64,000 bases of DNA from Neobittarella massiliensis (ex Bilen et al. 2018) (GTDB taxonomy: Bacteria > Bacillota > Clostridia > Oscillospirales > Ruminococcaceae): assembly GCF_900289145.1 (NCBI RefSeq), contig NZ_OKQO01000005.1, positions 1 through 64,000 of the forward strand, given 5' to 3'. Below the pieces are notes generated by a model, which saw only the letters and a program-made list of their open reading frames with translations, was not told where the DNA came from and did no database searches. Positions 33,191 to 41,549 of the stretch are shown here, one piece after another (the first letter of the stretch is position 1; each line of letters starts with the position of its first letter). The translations under genes and the position numbers were made by a program.

Positions 33191-34590
33191 CCATCATCCT
33201 GGTGGGCTGCGACCTCATCGGCGCCGGCTGTGTGCTGTATAACATGCTCTCCTCGGCCCGCTGTACTGTCCATCCCGGTACCCCGTCGCGCCTGTTGGGG
33301 GTAACGCTGCCCGGTTGGGCAGTAGATGACCCGCAGGTAACGACTCTGGTAACTGCCTATAAAAAAACCTGCTGGCGGGCATTTTGGCTCTCGCTGCTCC
33401 CGCTTGTGCCCCTGCCGCTGCTGGAGGACTACCCCTCGCTGGGCCTGCTGCACACCATTTTTTACTACCTGTTGGTCCTTTGGGGCGGCAGCGCGCTGCA
33501 AAAACGCTGGTTTGGCCGGCTGTATGCGCTCAAGCAAAAAAACGTCTGGGTCACCGGCGAGCCGGTGGTGGCCACCATCGACATCACCGAACAGCCGCCG
33601 GCCGCTATCAGCCCCTGGTGGCTGCTGCCCTCACTGCTGGTGGCGGTGGGTATGTTTCTCCACGCGCTGCTGGCAGCCGGCCTCGCCGGTGTGTGGCAAC
33701 CGGTGTTTGCCGGCACTCACCTGGCTGTCACGCTGGGGTTCTGTGCGCTGTTTTTTTGGCAGCGCCGCGCGCCCAAGACCACCTTCAGCAAAGATCCGGC
33801 CGTAAACACCGCCTGTAATGCCGTATCCAGGCAGTTGTATACCGGGTTTTGGGCTGGCCTGGCGGCGGCCGACAGCCTGCTCGAACTCATTCTGTATTTT
33901 ATCCTCTTCGGTACCGCTCCCAGCAGCTGGGCCGTTTTGACCGCTCTGCTGGCACTGTCGCTGGCGCCGCTGCTGGGATATCTGTACATCGGCCACCGGG
34001 TACAGGCCGCCCAGCGGCAGATCCTGGCACTGGATACCCGCCCCGCCGTCTGCGACGACGATGTATACTGGCTGTCCGGCCACTACTATAACCCCCGCGA
34101 CAGCCGCTATAAGGTAGAGCCCCGCCCCGGCTTTCAAAATTGCTACAACATGGCTACCGCCGGCGGCCGGCGCCGATTTTACGCCATGGTCGCCGGTATC
34201 CTGCTGTTTTGCGGGGCGATCTGCCTGTTTCTCGTGCGCATGGATTTTACCACCGCCGAGATCGCGCTCTCACCCGACCGCTCCACCGTCGAGATCGACG
34301 CCGCCGGGTTTGACTGGTCGTTTGCTACCGGCGAAGTGCAGTCGCTCGCGGTCTCCAGTGAACACCTCTCCGGCACCCGGGTGGGTGGAGCTTCCTCCCG
34401 CCGATACAATTTTGGCAACTTTAACCTAAAGGGATACGGCCCCAGCCGCGTGTACACCTACGCCTCCTGCCCCTGGTATATCGCTGTCGAGCTGCCCGAC
34501 AAATGGGTGTTTTTGAGCCTGCCCACCCAACAGCAGACGAAACAGCTGCTGGACGAGCTACAGCGGGCCACCGGCCTGCCGGTACAGTAG
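33178..34590 (+). CDS. Multi-TM membrane protein with DUF5808/PH-like end
   Basis: A 470-residue protein with about 7-8 hydrophobic helices: an N-terminal pair, a middle group (PLVPLPLLEDYPSLGLL region), WWLLPSLLVAVGMFLHALLA, and one near residue 340. Residues ~300-330 carry the YWLSGHYYNPRDSRYKVEPR motif of the DUF5808/DUF1648 family (YYNPxDxR). The C-terminal ~110 residues, after the last TM helix, resemble a bacterial PH-like domain (YASCPWYIAVELPDKWVFLS). YtrA-type GntR genes are often followed by such proteins. Related DUF1648 proteins act in envelope stress or immunity to self-made compounds. The first codon GTG/ATG choice near 33178-33187 is uncertain. Confidence 0.7.
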   Translation: MFLMTIILVGCDLIGAGCVLYNMLSSARCTVHPGTPSRLLGVTLPGWAVDDPQVTTLVTAYKKTCWRAFWLSLLPLVPLPLLEDYPSLGLLHTIFYYLLVLWGGSALQKRWFGRLYALKQKNVWVTGEPVVATIDITEQPPAAISPWWLLPSLLVAVGMFLHALLAAGLAGVWQPVFAGTHLAVTLGFCALFFWQRRAPKTTFSKDPAVNTACNAVSRQLYTGFWAGLAAADSLLELILYFILFGTAPSSWAVLTALLALSLAPLLGYLYIGHRVQAAQRQILALDTRPAVCDDDVYWLSGHYYNPRDSRYKVEPRPGFQNCYNMATAGGRRRFYAMVAGILLFCGAICLFLVRMDFTTAEIALSPDRSTVEIDAAGFDWSFATGEVQSLAVSSEHLSGTRVGGASSRRYNFGNFNLKGYGPSRVYTYASCPWYIAVELPDKWVFLSLPTQQQTKQLLDELQRATGLPVQ

Positions 34591-34601
34591 TCCCGATCGC
34601 A

Positions 34602-34640
34602 ACAGAGCGCTCCCGCCACCGGCTGGGGCGCTCTTTTTTC
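34602..34640 (+). terminator. Intrinsic terminator
   Basis: Arms AGAGCGCTCC (34604-34613) and GGGGCGCTCT (34625-34634) followed by T6. It ends the GntR-membrane protein unit. Confidence 0.85.
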
Positions 34641-34798
34641 ATCTGGCGGCGCGCACCGATGGCGGCCGATCCCGCAACATTTTACCCACCTGCCGGCGCT
34701 GGGCAGCGTTTGCCCCTTTGTGCCGGCCGTCTTTTGTGCTAAAATAGGGGCAAGCACCGGGCCCTGCTGTCAGGGCCCGCTATAAAGGAGTGAGCCAC

Positions 34799-36145
34799 TT
34801 GATCTACCGCACCTTACCGCCGGCCCCGACCGGCGTCGCCACCGCCACAGCTGCTGGCCTGCACTGCCCGCCACCGGCGGCGGGCGGCCGGCTGCTGCTG
34901 CAGGGCGGACTGGTCGTCGACCCCAAAAACGGCGTCGAGGAACCGCGCGATCTGGCATTGCTGGGCGGCGTCGTGCACAGCTGCCAGCCGCACATCCCCA
35001 CCGAGCCCGGCGATACCGTGATCGACTGCCGCGGCCTGTATGTCTTTCCCGGCCTGATCGATATGCATCTGCACCTGGGCGACCTGTTCGAGGTGAGCAC
35101 CGATCCGTTTGCCCACGCCGCCGCAGACGGGGTGACCGTCGCCTTTTCCCCCGGGGCCGGCAACACGCTGCTGGCCCCTTCACTGCTGGGGGCCGAGTTT
35201 GACCGCGGGTTGCCCATCAGTGCCGGGGTATATGCCGGTGCGCCGGCGCTGCTGGCCACCTCGCTTGATGACGAGGAGCTCGTCTCCTATTTCACCGGTA
35301 CGCTGGTGCGGGAGGTGGCGCTGCAAAAGCTCAGCCGCAACCCCATCGGGGTGGCTACCGGCATGCAGATCATCGGCGTAAAAGATCACATGGGCCACTT
35401 TATTTTGAGCGACGAGAGCGCCGAGCGCATCTTCTCCGTCACCTCCCGTGCAGGGCTGCTGTTCATGACCCACACCCAAGACCCCGAGCACGCCTGCCGC
35501 ATGGCCGCGCTGTCTAAGGGGCGCCCGCTCTATCTGGGGCACGCCTCGGCCGCCGGCTGCGGCACCTTCGGCGACGGCGCCGCCGACATGAAGCAGGTGC
35601 TCGACCTGTTGGCACAGCCCAATATCGACGGCGAGCTGCTCGCCAGCATGATGCGTCAAAATCGCGGTTGCCGCGAAGGGCTGCGCATCGACAGCCGCGC
35701 CCAGCAGCTGTGCTATCAGGCCCTGGCCGAAGGCCGGGTGCAGGTGCTCGCTTCCGACGGGCAGGGAGACGCCACCATGAAGGGCTTCGGCGACAGCCGC
35801 GACAATATTCCCGCCCTGTTCGAACTGTGCGATCTGGGCGTGCTGCCGCTGTCTAAAGCAGTGGCCCTTATGACCAAAAACCCCGCCCATATCCTCTCTG
35901 CCCGCACCGGTAATCCCTGGTTCGAGCAACAGCTGGGCCACCTGGGCTGCGGTGCCGCCGCCAACGTCACGGTGGCCGACCGGCATACCGGCCGCGCCAT
36001 CTACACGATCGTAAACGGGCAGCTGGCCGCTTTCGAGAGCCGGCCCCTGCGCAGCGGTTGGGGTGCCGGGCGGCTGGTCTGCCGCTTTGGCAGCCTGTCG
36101 CGCACCGGCGTGGGCGACTGCAGTATGGGCACGGTCCTGCCCTAG
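34799..36145 (+). CDS. Amidohydrolase-family enzyme
   Basis: I prefer the TTG at 34799, 8 nt after AAAGGAG. The GTG at 34790 overlaps that site. The product has 448 residues. The metal site begins FPGLIDMHLHLGDLFEVS near residue 87, with the H-x-H pair. KDHMGHFIL, MTHTQDPEHA and GHASAAG supply further His ligands, and LASDGQGDAT near residue 318 gives the Asp. This is the dihydroorotase/D-aminoacylase/hydantoinase-like group, but it diverges enough that the substrate is open. It heads an operon with an HD protein and an M20 peptidase, which suggests stepwise breakdown of a cyclic or N-acylated nitrogen compound. Confidence 0.75.
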   Translation: MIYRTLPPAPTGVATATAAGLHCPPPAAGGRLLLQGGLVVDPKNGVEEPRDLALLGGVVHSCQPHIPTEPGDTVIDCRGLYVFPGLIDMHLHLGDLFEVSTDPFAHAAADGVTVAFSPGAGNTLLAPSLLGAEFDRGLPISAGVYAGAPALLATSLDDEELVSYFTGTLVREVALQKLSRNPIGVATGMQIIGVKDHMGHFILSDESAERIFSVTSRAGLLFMTHTQDPEHACRMAALSKGRPLYLGHASAAGCGTFGDGAADMKQVLDLLAQPNIDGELLASMMRQNRGCREGLRIDSRAQQLCYQALAEGRVQVLASDGQGDATMKGFGDSRDNIPALFELCDLGVLPLSKAVALMTKNPAHILSARTGNPWFEQQLGHLGCGAAANVTVADRHTGRAIYTIVNGQLAAFESRPLRSGWGAGRLVCRFGSLSRTGVGDCSMGTVLP

Positions 36146-36185
36146 CAGCCCCGGATACTATTTTTTTTAGAGAGGAGCCCGTAAC

Positions 36186-36674
36186 ATGCCCAAACTCGGC
36201 CATCTGATCGCCAAAATGACACAGTACTACCGCGGCGATCCCCACCAGATCGAACACTTTTTAAAGGTGTACGGCTACGCGGTGGCTATCGCCGACGGCG
36301 AGCAATTGCCGCCGCCCACCTGTGAGGTCCTGTACGCCGCCGCCGTGCTGCACGACGTGGGCTGCAAGGTGAGCGTGCAAAAATACGGTTCCAGCGCCGG
36401 GCCGCATCAGGAAAAGGAGGGCCCGCCCATCGCCAGATCCATGCTGCAGGAGCTCGGGTACAAAGAGCCGCTCATCCAGCGGGTGTGTTATCTAATCGGC
36501 CATCACCACACCTACCGGGATATCGACGGCGACGACTACCAGGTCCTGGTAGAGGCCGATTTTCTCACCAACATCGGCGAGAGCGAGCAGTACTACCGCA
36601 GCCGCTACACCGCGCTGGAAAACATCTTTCGCACCCCCACCGGCATCCACCTGTTTGGCCAGCTATACACCTGA
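36186..36674 (+). CDS. HD-domain phosphohydrolase-like protein
   Basis: A 162-residue protein with metal-binding residues of the HD fold: DPHQIEHFLKVYGYAVAIA (first His), AAAVLHDVGCK (the HD pair near residue 58) and YLIGHHHTYRDIDGDDYQ, ending with VEADFLTNIGE. Small standalone HD proteins of this type hydrolyse nucleotides or other phosphoesters. The gene has AGAGAGGAG before its ATG and lies between the amidohydrolase (40 nt) and M20 (44 nt) genes, forming one operon. The substrate is unknown. Confidence 0.8.
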   Translation: MPKLGHLIAKMTQYYRGDPHQIEHFLKVYGYAVAIADGEQLPPPTCEVLYAAAVLHDVGCKVSVQKYGSSAGPHQEKEGPPIARSMLQELGYKEPLIQRVCYLIGHHHTYRDIDGDDYQVLVEADFLTNIGESEQYYRSRYTALENIFRTPTGIHLFGQLYT

Positions 36675-36718
36675 CGCCCGTCACCGCGGCGGGCACACAC
36701 TATAAAGGAGCGTCACCT

Positions 36719-37846
36719 ATGGAAAAAACTGTTTCCCTGCTGCAAGAGCTCATCACCCTGCGCACCGACGGCGACGGCGAGCGCCAGATCGCCGATTTTA
36801 TCGAGGGCCTGTTTGCCGGCACCGCTGCCACCACCCGCCGGTTTGTACACAGCGACACCCGCCACTCGCTGCAGGTGTGCATTCCCGGCCGCGACCACAG
36901 CCGCTCGGTGGCGCTGGTGGGACATATCGACACCGTGCCGGTCAGCGACGGCCCGCTGTGGCAGCACCCGCCCTTTTCAGGGCACTACGACGGCGAGTTT
37001 GTATGGGGCCGCGGCAGCGCCGATATGAAAGGCGGCGACACCGCCATGATCCTGGTGGGCCAGCATCTACTGGCCGCCAGCGAGCCCCCCGCTCTGGATG
37101 TAGAGCTGCTGTTTACCTGTGACGAGGAGACCAGCGGTATGGGCGTGGTGGCCATGCAGCAGGCAGGCGTGTTCGACCGGGCCGTGGCCGCCTTTATCTG
37201 CGAGCCCACCAGCTGCCGGCCTGGGGTGTGTGAAAAAGGGGCGCTGTGGCTGCAGGTCACGGCGCAGGGGGTATCGTCTCATGGCTCGCGCCCCGACTTG
37301 GGCGTCAGCGCCATCGACGGTATCAACACCTTTGCCCAGCGCCTGGCCGGGGCGCTGTCGGCCGGGGCGGCCCACCCGCTGCTGGGGCGCACCACCATGG
37401 CCATGACCACCTTTAGCGGCGGGGTCAAGACCAACGTGATCCCCGACAGCGCCACCGCCACCTTCGACATCCGGGCCGTGCCCGGTCTGCAAAACCGCCA
37501 GATCATCGAGATGAGTGGCCAGATCGCCAGATCGCTGTGCTTGGAGCGGCCGGGCCTGCACCTGTCGGCGGCGGTGCAGAACGACCGTCCGGCCATCGAG
37601 CTGCCGGCAGACAGCAGCTTTGGCTCCATCGTCGACGACGCCTGCCGCCGCTGTGGGGTAGACCCGGTGCACCGCGGGCTCTATTTCTACTCCGACGGCA
37701 GCCAGTTCGTGCCCCAGACCGGGGTCCCATTCGTCATCCTCGGGCCCGGCGACGACGCGATCTGCCACTGCCGCGACGAAAAGATCGATCCTCGCGAGAT
37801 CGAGACGGCCAAAAACATCTACCTGGCAGCCATCTCGCAGCTGTAG
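36719..37846 (+). CDS. M20-family peptidase/deacylase (ArgE/DapE-like)
   Basis: A 375-residue protein starting 8 nt after AAAGGAG. The first metal motif SVALVGHIDTVPVSD and the second GRGSADMKGGDTAM are intact. The catalytic/metal Glu pair is in LLFTCDEETSGMG. SSHGSRPDLGVSAIDGI is the dimerisation-domain His region, and DSATATFDIR follows. It resembles ArgE/DapE/YgeY-type deacylases, which remove acyl or carbamoyl groups from amino acids. As the last gene of the amidohydrolase-HD-M20 operon it could finish what the amidohydrolase begins, as hydantoinase-carbamoylase pairs do. That pathway is inference. Confidence 0.85.
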   Translation: MEKTVSLLQELITLRTDGDGERQIADFIEGLFAGTAATTRRFVHSDTRHSLQVCIPGRDHSRSVALVGHIDTVPVSDGPLWQHPPFSGHYDGEFVWGRGSADMKGGDTAMILVGQHLLAASEPPALDVELLFTCDEETSGMGVVAMQQAGVFDRAVAAFICEPTSCRPGVCEKGALWLQVTAQGVSSHGSRPDLGVSAIDGINTFAQRLAGALSAGAAHPLLGRTTMAMTTFSGGVKTNVIPDSATATFDIRAVPGLQNRQIIEMSGQIARSLCLERPGLHLSAAVQNDRPAIELPADSSFGSIVDDACRRCGVDPVHRGLYFYSDGSQFVPQTGVPFVILGPGDDAICHCRDEKIDPREIETAKNIYLAAISQL

Positions 37847-37877
37847 TGCAGCTCGCGGGCCGGGCTTGATACCTGCT

Positions 37878-37917
37878 AAAAAGACCTGCCATCAAGATCG
37901 CGTGGCAGGTCTTTTAT
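37878..37917 (+). terminator. Intrinsic terminator
   Basis: Perfect 13-bp arms AAAAGACCTGCCA (37879-37891) and TGGCAGGTCTTTT (37903-37915). It works for the M20 operon and, in reverse, for the convergent serine hydrolase. Confidence 0.9.
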
Positions 37918-37962
37918 CTCTTTTGCGTCTCTGCCGCCAGCCGCGGGGCAGCGGGCCACCGC

Positions 37963-39057
37963 TCAGTGGCAGGCAGCGAGGATATAATCGGCAAAGTACG
38001 GCCACGGGGCATAGGTATCCTGTTGGGTGGGGCTGCTGGTCATCACCGTGACCAGGTCGAGCTGAGGCACCACAAAGATGAACTGGCCCATAGCTCCCAT
38101 GGCAAAATAGGTGTCGTACCCCTGTGCGCCAAACTGTCGGGTCCACCACAGGTACCCGTAAGAGCCGGAGTTGCCGATCGGCCCCACCTGGGCGCGGGTC
38201 GACTCCTCCACCCACGTCCGGGGCACCAACTGCCTCCCCTGCCAGCTGCCGCCGTTTAAATACAGCTGACCAAACCTGGCGGCATCGCGGGCGGTCATCT
38301 CGATGCCGTTGCCGCCGTCCAACACATTTTGCGGGTCGGCCCGCCACTGCACGCTGCTCATGCCCAGCGGTTCGAACAGGTGCGTGCGCGCGTAGTGAAA
38401 GAGCGAGTCATCGGTCACCTGTTCCAGTACCGCCGCCAGCAGATGAGGGCCGCCGGTGGTGTAGTTAAAAGAGCTGCCCGGCGTCGCCACCAGCGGCTTT
38501 TGCAGCACGTAGTCTACCCAGTTTTCCGCCGCGTTGAGCTCAAAAAAAGAGGAGTCGTCGCCGTTCCACTCGTGCCACTCCAGCCCCGAGGTATGCTGCA
38601 GGAGCTGGCCGATGGTGATCTGCCCTTTTTCGGTACCCGCCAACTGGGGAAAATATATTGTCAGCTGATCGTCAACACCGCCGATCAGCCCCTCCTCGAT
38701 GGCGATGCCCACCAGTGCCCCGGTAAAGCTCTTCGAGCAGGAGTTGAGCCGAAATACGCTGTCGGCCCCGTACCCCTCCCGGTAATACTCATCTACGATA
38801 TAGCCGTCTCGCACCGTCACCGACGCATAGATCTCGCTCTGGTCCAGCGCCGCATGCAGCTGCTGCAGCACCGCCCCATCCATGCCGTGATTTTCGGGCG
38901 TGTCGGTAGACCAGGCGTTGTCTGCCGTCTCGGCCGGTACCGGCACACTCTCGGCAACAGACGAGCTGGCGCCGCTGGCCGCCCGGTCATGCTGCTGCCC
39001 ACAGCCGGCCAGCAGCGCCAAGGCTAGGCCCAAGGCGATAAGCGCTGTTTTCTTCAA
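37963..39057 (-). CDS. Serine hydrolase lipoprotein, beta-lactamase C-like
   Basis: A 364-residue secreted protein from a TTG start at 39057 after GGGGGGA. A lipoprotein signal (LIALGLALALLAGC) anchors it outside the membrane. A ~40-residue Ser/Ala/Pro linker follows. The catalytic domain has S-x-x-K in RLNSCSKSFTG near residue 109, HTSGLEW, and the Tyr region FNYTTGG, where many relatives have YSN. Toward the C-terminus SYGYLWWTRQFG and FFAMGAMGQF-like loops are typical of EstB/D-aminopeptidase-type class C folds. It may be an esterase or peptidase acting on cell-wall or exogenous substrates. Resistance to beta-lactams is not implied. Confidence 0.85.
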   Translation of the reverse strand: MKKTALIALGLALALLAGCGQQHDRAASGASSSVAESVPVPAETADNAWSTDTPENHGMDGAVLQQLHAALDQSEIYASVTVRDGYIVDEYYREGYGADSVFRLNSCSKSFTGALVGIAIEEGLIGGVDDQLTIYFPQLAGTEKGQITIGQLLQHTSGLEWHEWNGDDSSFFELNAAENWVDYVLQKPLVATPGSSFNYTTGGPHLLAAVLEQVTDDSLFHYARTHLFEPLGMSSVQWRADPQNVLDGGNGIEMTARDAARFGQLYLNGGSWQGRQLVPRTWVEESTRAQVGPIGNSGSYGYLWWTRQFGAQGYDTYFAMGAMGQFIFVVPQLDLVTVMTSSPTQQDTYAPWPYFADYILAACH

Positions 39058-39227
39058 AAGTCAGTTCCCCCCTACATCATTTGGGCGGGCGGCCCCCTGT
39101 GCCGCCGCAGTGTTCTCTGTCTGTCTTTCACTATAGAGCGCCGCTGCTATGATGTCCAATACTTATCTTTTATAGGGAAAAATGCCTTTTGCGCATATCT
39201 GTGGCCTGTGCGCCCGCTCCCGGCCTG

Positions 39228-39272
39228 CGAATAAGACGGGGACGCCTGAAAACAGGCGTCCCCGTCTTATTC
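39228..39272 (-). terminator. Terminator after cytidine deaminase
   Basis: Perfect 19-bp arms (39230-39248 and 39253-39271) with a 4-nt loop. On the minus strand the hairpin lies a few nt after the deaminase stop. The U tract is short. Confidence 0.75.
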
Positions 39273-39274
39273 GG

Positions 39275-39697
39275 TCAGTTGTCTGCCGGCTCGCCGCCGT
39301 CTTTTGGCACCCAGCGGCAGGGCAATAGCTCGGCCAAGGTGCGCACCTGCCCATCAGGCAGCAGCACCTGGCACTGCTCGTTGTCCGCGTGCAGCTGGCA
39401 GATGAACTCGCGGCAGCGGCCGCAGGGCGGCACCACCTGTCCCCCATCGGTCACCGCTGCCATGCGCACCACCCGGTTCTCGCCGGCACATATCATGGCT
39501 GCCGCCGCAGCGTGCTCGGCGCAAAAGCCCATCGAGCAGGGGGTGTCGATGCACACCCCGGTATAGATAGTGCCAGAACTGGTCTGCAGCGCCGCCGCCA
39601 CCGACCCGGCCCAGCTGCTCTGCGAGAGCTGCCGGTCGCCCTGTACCGCTGCCGCCACCTGAACGAGCGGGTCAAACTGATGGATATCTCCGGTCAT
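39275..39697 (-). CDS. Cytidine/blasticidin-S deaminase-family enzyme
   Basis: A 140-residue zinc deaminase. The catalytic pair is GFCAEHAAAAAM, with zinc-binding Cys and proton-shuttle Glu, and PPCGRCREF, with the two further Cys ligands. Size fits homotetrameric Cdd, which turns cytidine or deoxycytidine into uridine forms. The His after the catalytic Glu and the PCGRC-R-E motif also occur in blasticidin-S deaminase-like members, so substrate range is uncertain. It has a GAGGTGAT RBS and is monocistronic. Confidence 0.8.
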   Translation of the reverse strand: MTGDIHQFDPLVQVAAAVQGDRQLSQSSWAGSVAAALQTSSGTIYTGVCIDTPCSMGFCAEHAAAAAMICAGENRVVRMAAVTDGGQVVPPCGRCREFICQLHADNEQCQVLLPDGQVRTLAELLPCRWVPKDGGEPADN

Positions 39698-39807
39698 AAG
39701 ATCACCTCTTTTATAAAATAGCCGCGGGCCAGCCGCTGTTGTGGTGGGCGGGCTGACAAGCTACGCGCCAGCATGTGCGCCACCGCCGGTCCGCCGCAAC
39801 TATAAAA

Positions 39808-39856
39808 ATACCCCGCCCGCACAGCCGGCGCATCCAGCTGTGCGGAGACGGGGCAT
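39808..39856 (-). terminator. Terminator after DUF368 gene
   Basis: CCCCG plus GCACAGC pair with GCTGTGC plus CGGGG around an internal mismatch, at 39811-39825 and 39837-39853. The plus-strand A run at its left becomes the U tract for minus-strand transcripts. Confidence 0.7.
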
Positions 39857-39872
39857 CTCATCGCCTAAAACG

Positions 39873-40730
39873 CTACGCTTCGGGGTCTTTTTTAGCCACC
39901 GTCACTTCCTGCACCTCGCTCGACTTTTTATCGAGCACCGTCAGCAGGTAGCTCACCAGCGCCGCCAGCACCAGGCAGAGCAGTGAGATGAGCCCGTTGA
40001 GGTTCACCGTAAAGCCGGGGTACAGCACCAGCAGCGAGCCGGCCACCAGCCCTAAAATCGCAAAGTAGGTGGCGCGGGTGTAGTGGTGCAGCAGGTAGTC
40101 GATGACTTTGGCCCCACCCAAAATGCCGACTGCCGCCCCCAGTACGACCGGGATGAGCAGCGGGATATTGAGCTTGGCCACCGCGTGCAAAATAGGCTCG
40201 TACAGGCCGATGACCAACAGTACGAACGAACCGCTGATGCCCGGCACGATCATCGATACCGCTGCGATGAGCCCGGCAAAAAACAGCAGAAAGAAGTTTG
40301 ATACCGACAGCGCGCCGATCTTCATGGCCGCCGAGTCGGGCTTTACAAAGGCGATGACCGCCATAACGCCGATGGCGATGCCCATGGGCAACAGGTAGCG
40401 GGGCGCATAGCCCGACTTGGCCGCCCGCTTGGCGATATCGGGCAGGCTGCCGATAATGAGCCCCATAAAGGCGAAACTGGTGGGCATAGGGAAGTTTTCA
40501 AACAGGTACGAGAGCACGCCGCTAAACGCGAAGATGCCCACCGCCATGCCCAGCCCCAACAAAATGAGGAACTGCAGGTTTTTCTTGAGCACCTTCCACT
40601 TTAGGGTGATGGCGCCGATGAGCTCGTCGTACACCCCGGCCATAACAGCCACTGTGCCGCCGCTCACCCCGGGGATGATGTTGCCCACGCCGATGAGCAT
40701 CCCCTTGATAAATAGTATCACTCTCTCCAT
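39873..40730 (-). CDS. DUF368 membrane protein (PopT-like)
   Basis: A 285-residue integral membrane protein from ATG 40730. It starts VILFIKGMLIGVGNIIPGVS with GGTVAVMAG following, the hallmark of DUF368, and contains an inverted second copy IAAVSMIVPGISGSFVLLVI. About 8-9 TM helices are visible. DUF368 (PopT) proteins are reported to recycle undecaprenyl phosphate across the membrane for cell-wall synthesis. I infer the same role. The gene ends in a charged tail (LDKKSSEVQEV). It lies 79 nt after the pyrophosphatase gene on the same strand and may be co-transcribed. Confidence 0.85.
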   Translation of the reverse strand: MERVILFIKGMLIGVGNIIPGVSGGTVAVMAGVYDELIGAITLKWKVLKKNLQFLILLGLGMAVGIFAFSGVLSYLFENFPMPTSFAFMGLIIGSLPDIAKRAAKSGYAPRYLLPMGIAIGVMAVIAFVKPDSAAMKIGALSVSNFFLLFFAGLIAAVSMIVPGISGSFVLLVIGLYEPILHAVAKLNIPLLIPVVLGAAVGILGGAKVIDYLLHHYTRATYFAILGLVAGSLLVLYPGFTVNLNGLISLLCLVLAALVSYLLTVLDKKSSEVQEVTVAKKDPEA

Positions 40731-40809
40731 ACGGTACGTCTCTCCGCCTTTCGCCGTCTTTGCTTTTGATCGCGCTCGGGTGCGCCGCACAGCGCGCCCC
40801 GAGCAGCTG

Positions 40810-41355
40810 CTAGTTGTCTACGCGCTTACCGCAGAAATGCACCTGATAGCGCTCCATACACTCCTCGATGATCTCCTGCGCGCGCTGGCCGCCCAGCACC
40901 TCCGAGGTGGTGGTGTGACCGTGCTCCAACCCCTTATACACCTCGAAAAAGTGCTTGATCTCGTCGGAGATATGGGGCGGCAGCTGGCTGATATCTTTGT
41001 AAAAGTTCCAGGTGGGGTCTTTCTGCGGGATGGCGATGACCTTGTCGTCGATCTCGTCGTCGTCGATCATGCGCACCACACCGATAGGATAACACTCCAC
41101 CATCACCATGGGGTCCAGCGGCTCAGAGCACAGCACCAGCACGTCCAGCGGGTCGCTGTCGTCGGCATAGGTGCGGGGGATAAAGCCGTAGTTGGCCGGG
41201 TAGTGGGTGGAGGTGTAGAGGATGCGGTCCAGCCGCAGCAGACCGGTCTGCTTGTCCAGCTCGTATTTTTTGTTGCTGCCCTCGGGTATCTCCACCACCG
41301 CTACAAAATCGGCGGGCGCCACCCGCCGGGGGTCGATATCGTGCCAAATATTCAT
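40810..41355 (-). CDS. ppa: Inorganic pyrophosphatase, soluble family I
   Basis: A 181-residue enzyme hydrolysing PPi to phosphate. Family I landmarks are present: VVEIPEGSNKKYELDK, with active-site Glu and Lys, HYPANYGFIPRTYADDSDPL with the D-x-D-P-x-D metal triad, and MIDDDEIDDKVIAIP. It has no transmembrane or CBS domains. Pyrophosphatase drives ligase reactions, including AMP-forming CoA ligases such as the one encoded at 54.5-57 kb, though no specific link is implied. Confidence 0.95.
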   Translation of the reverse strand: MNIWHDIDPRRVAPADFVAVVEIPEGSNKKYELDKQTGLLRLDRILYTSTHYPANYGFIPRTYADDSDPLDVLVLCSEPLDPMVMVECYPIGVVRMIDDDEIDDKVIAIPQKDPTWNFYKDISQLPPHISDEIKHFFEVYKGLEHGHTTTSEVLGGQRAQEIIEECMERYQVHFCGKRVDN

Positions 41356-41549
41356 GGGGTACTCTCTCTTTCAGCTGTCTGCCGCCGGGTCGCGGCAGGG
41401 TCGGTCCTACATATACTTTTAAAGGCGCGCCACCAGCCGCCGCTGGCCGGTACCGGGGCGGGCTGATAACGGGCGCATATCGTATGCCGATTTTTCTTAT
41501 TATAGCAAAGCGCACAAACAATTGCAATCAACTTTGTAAATATCTTCCA

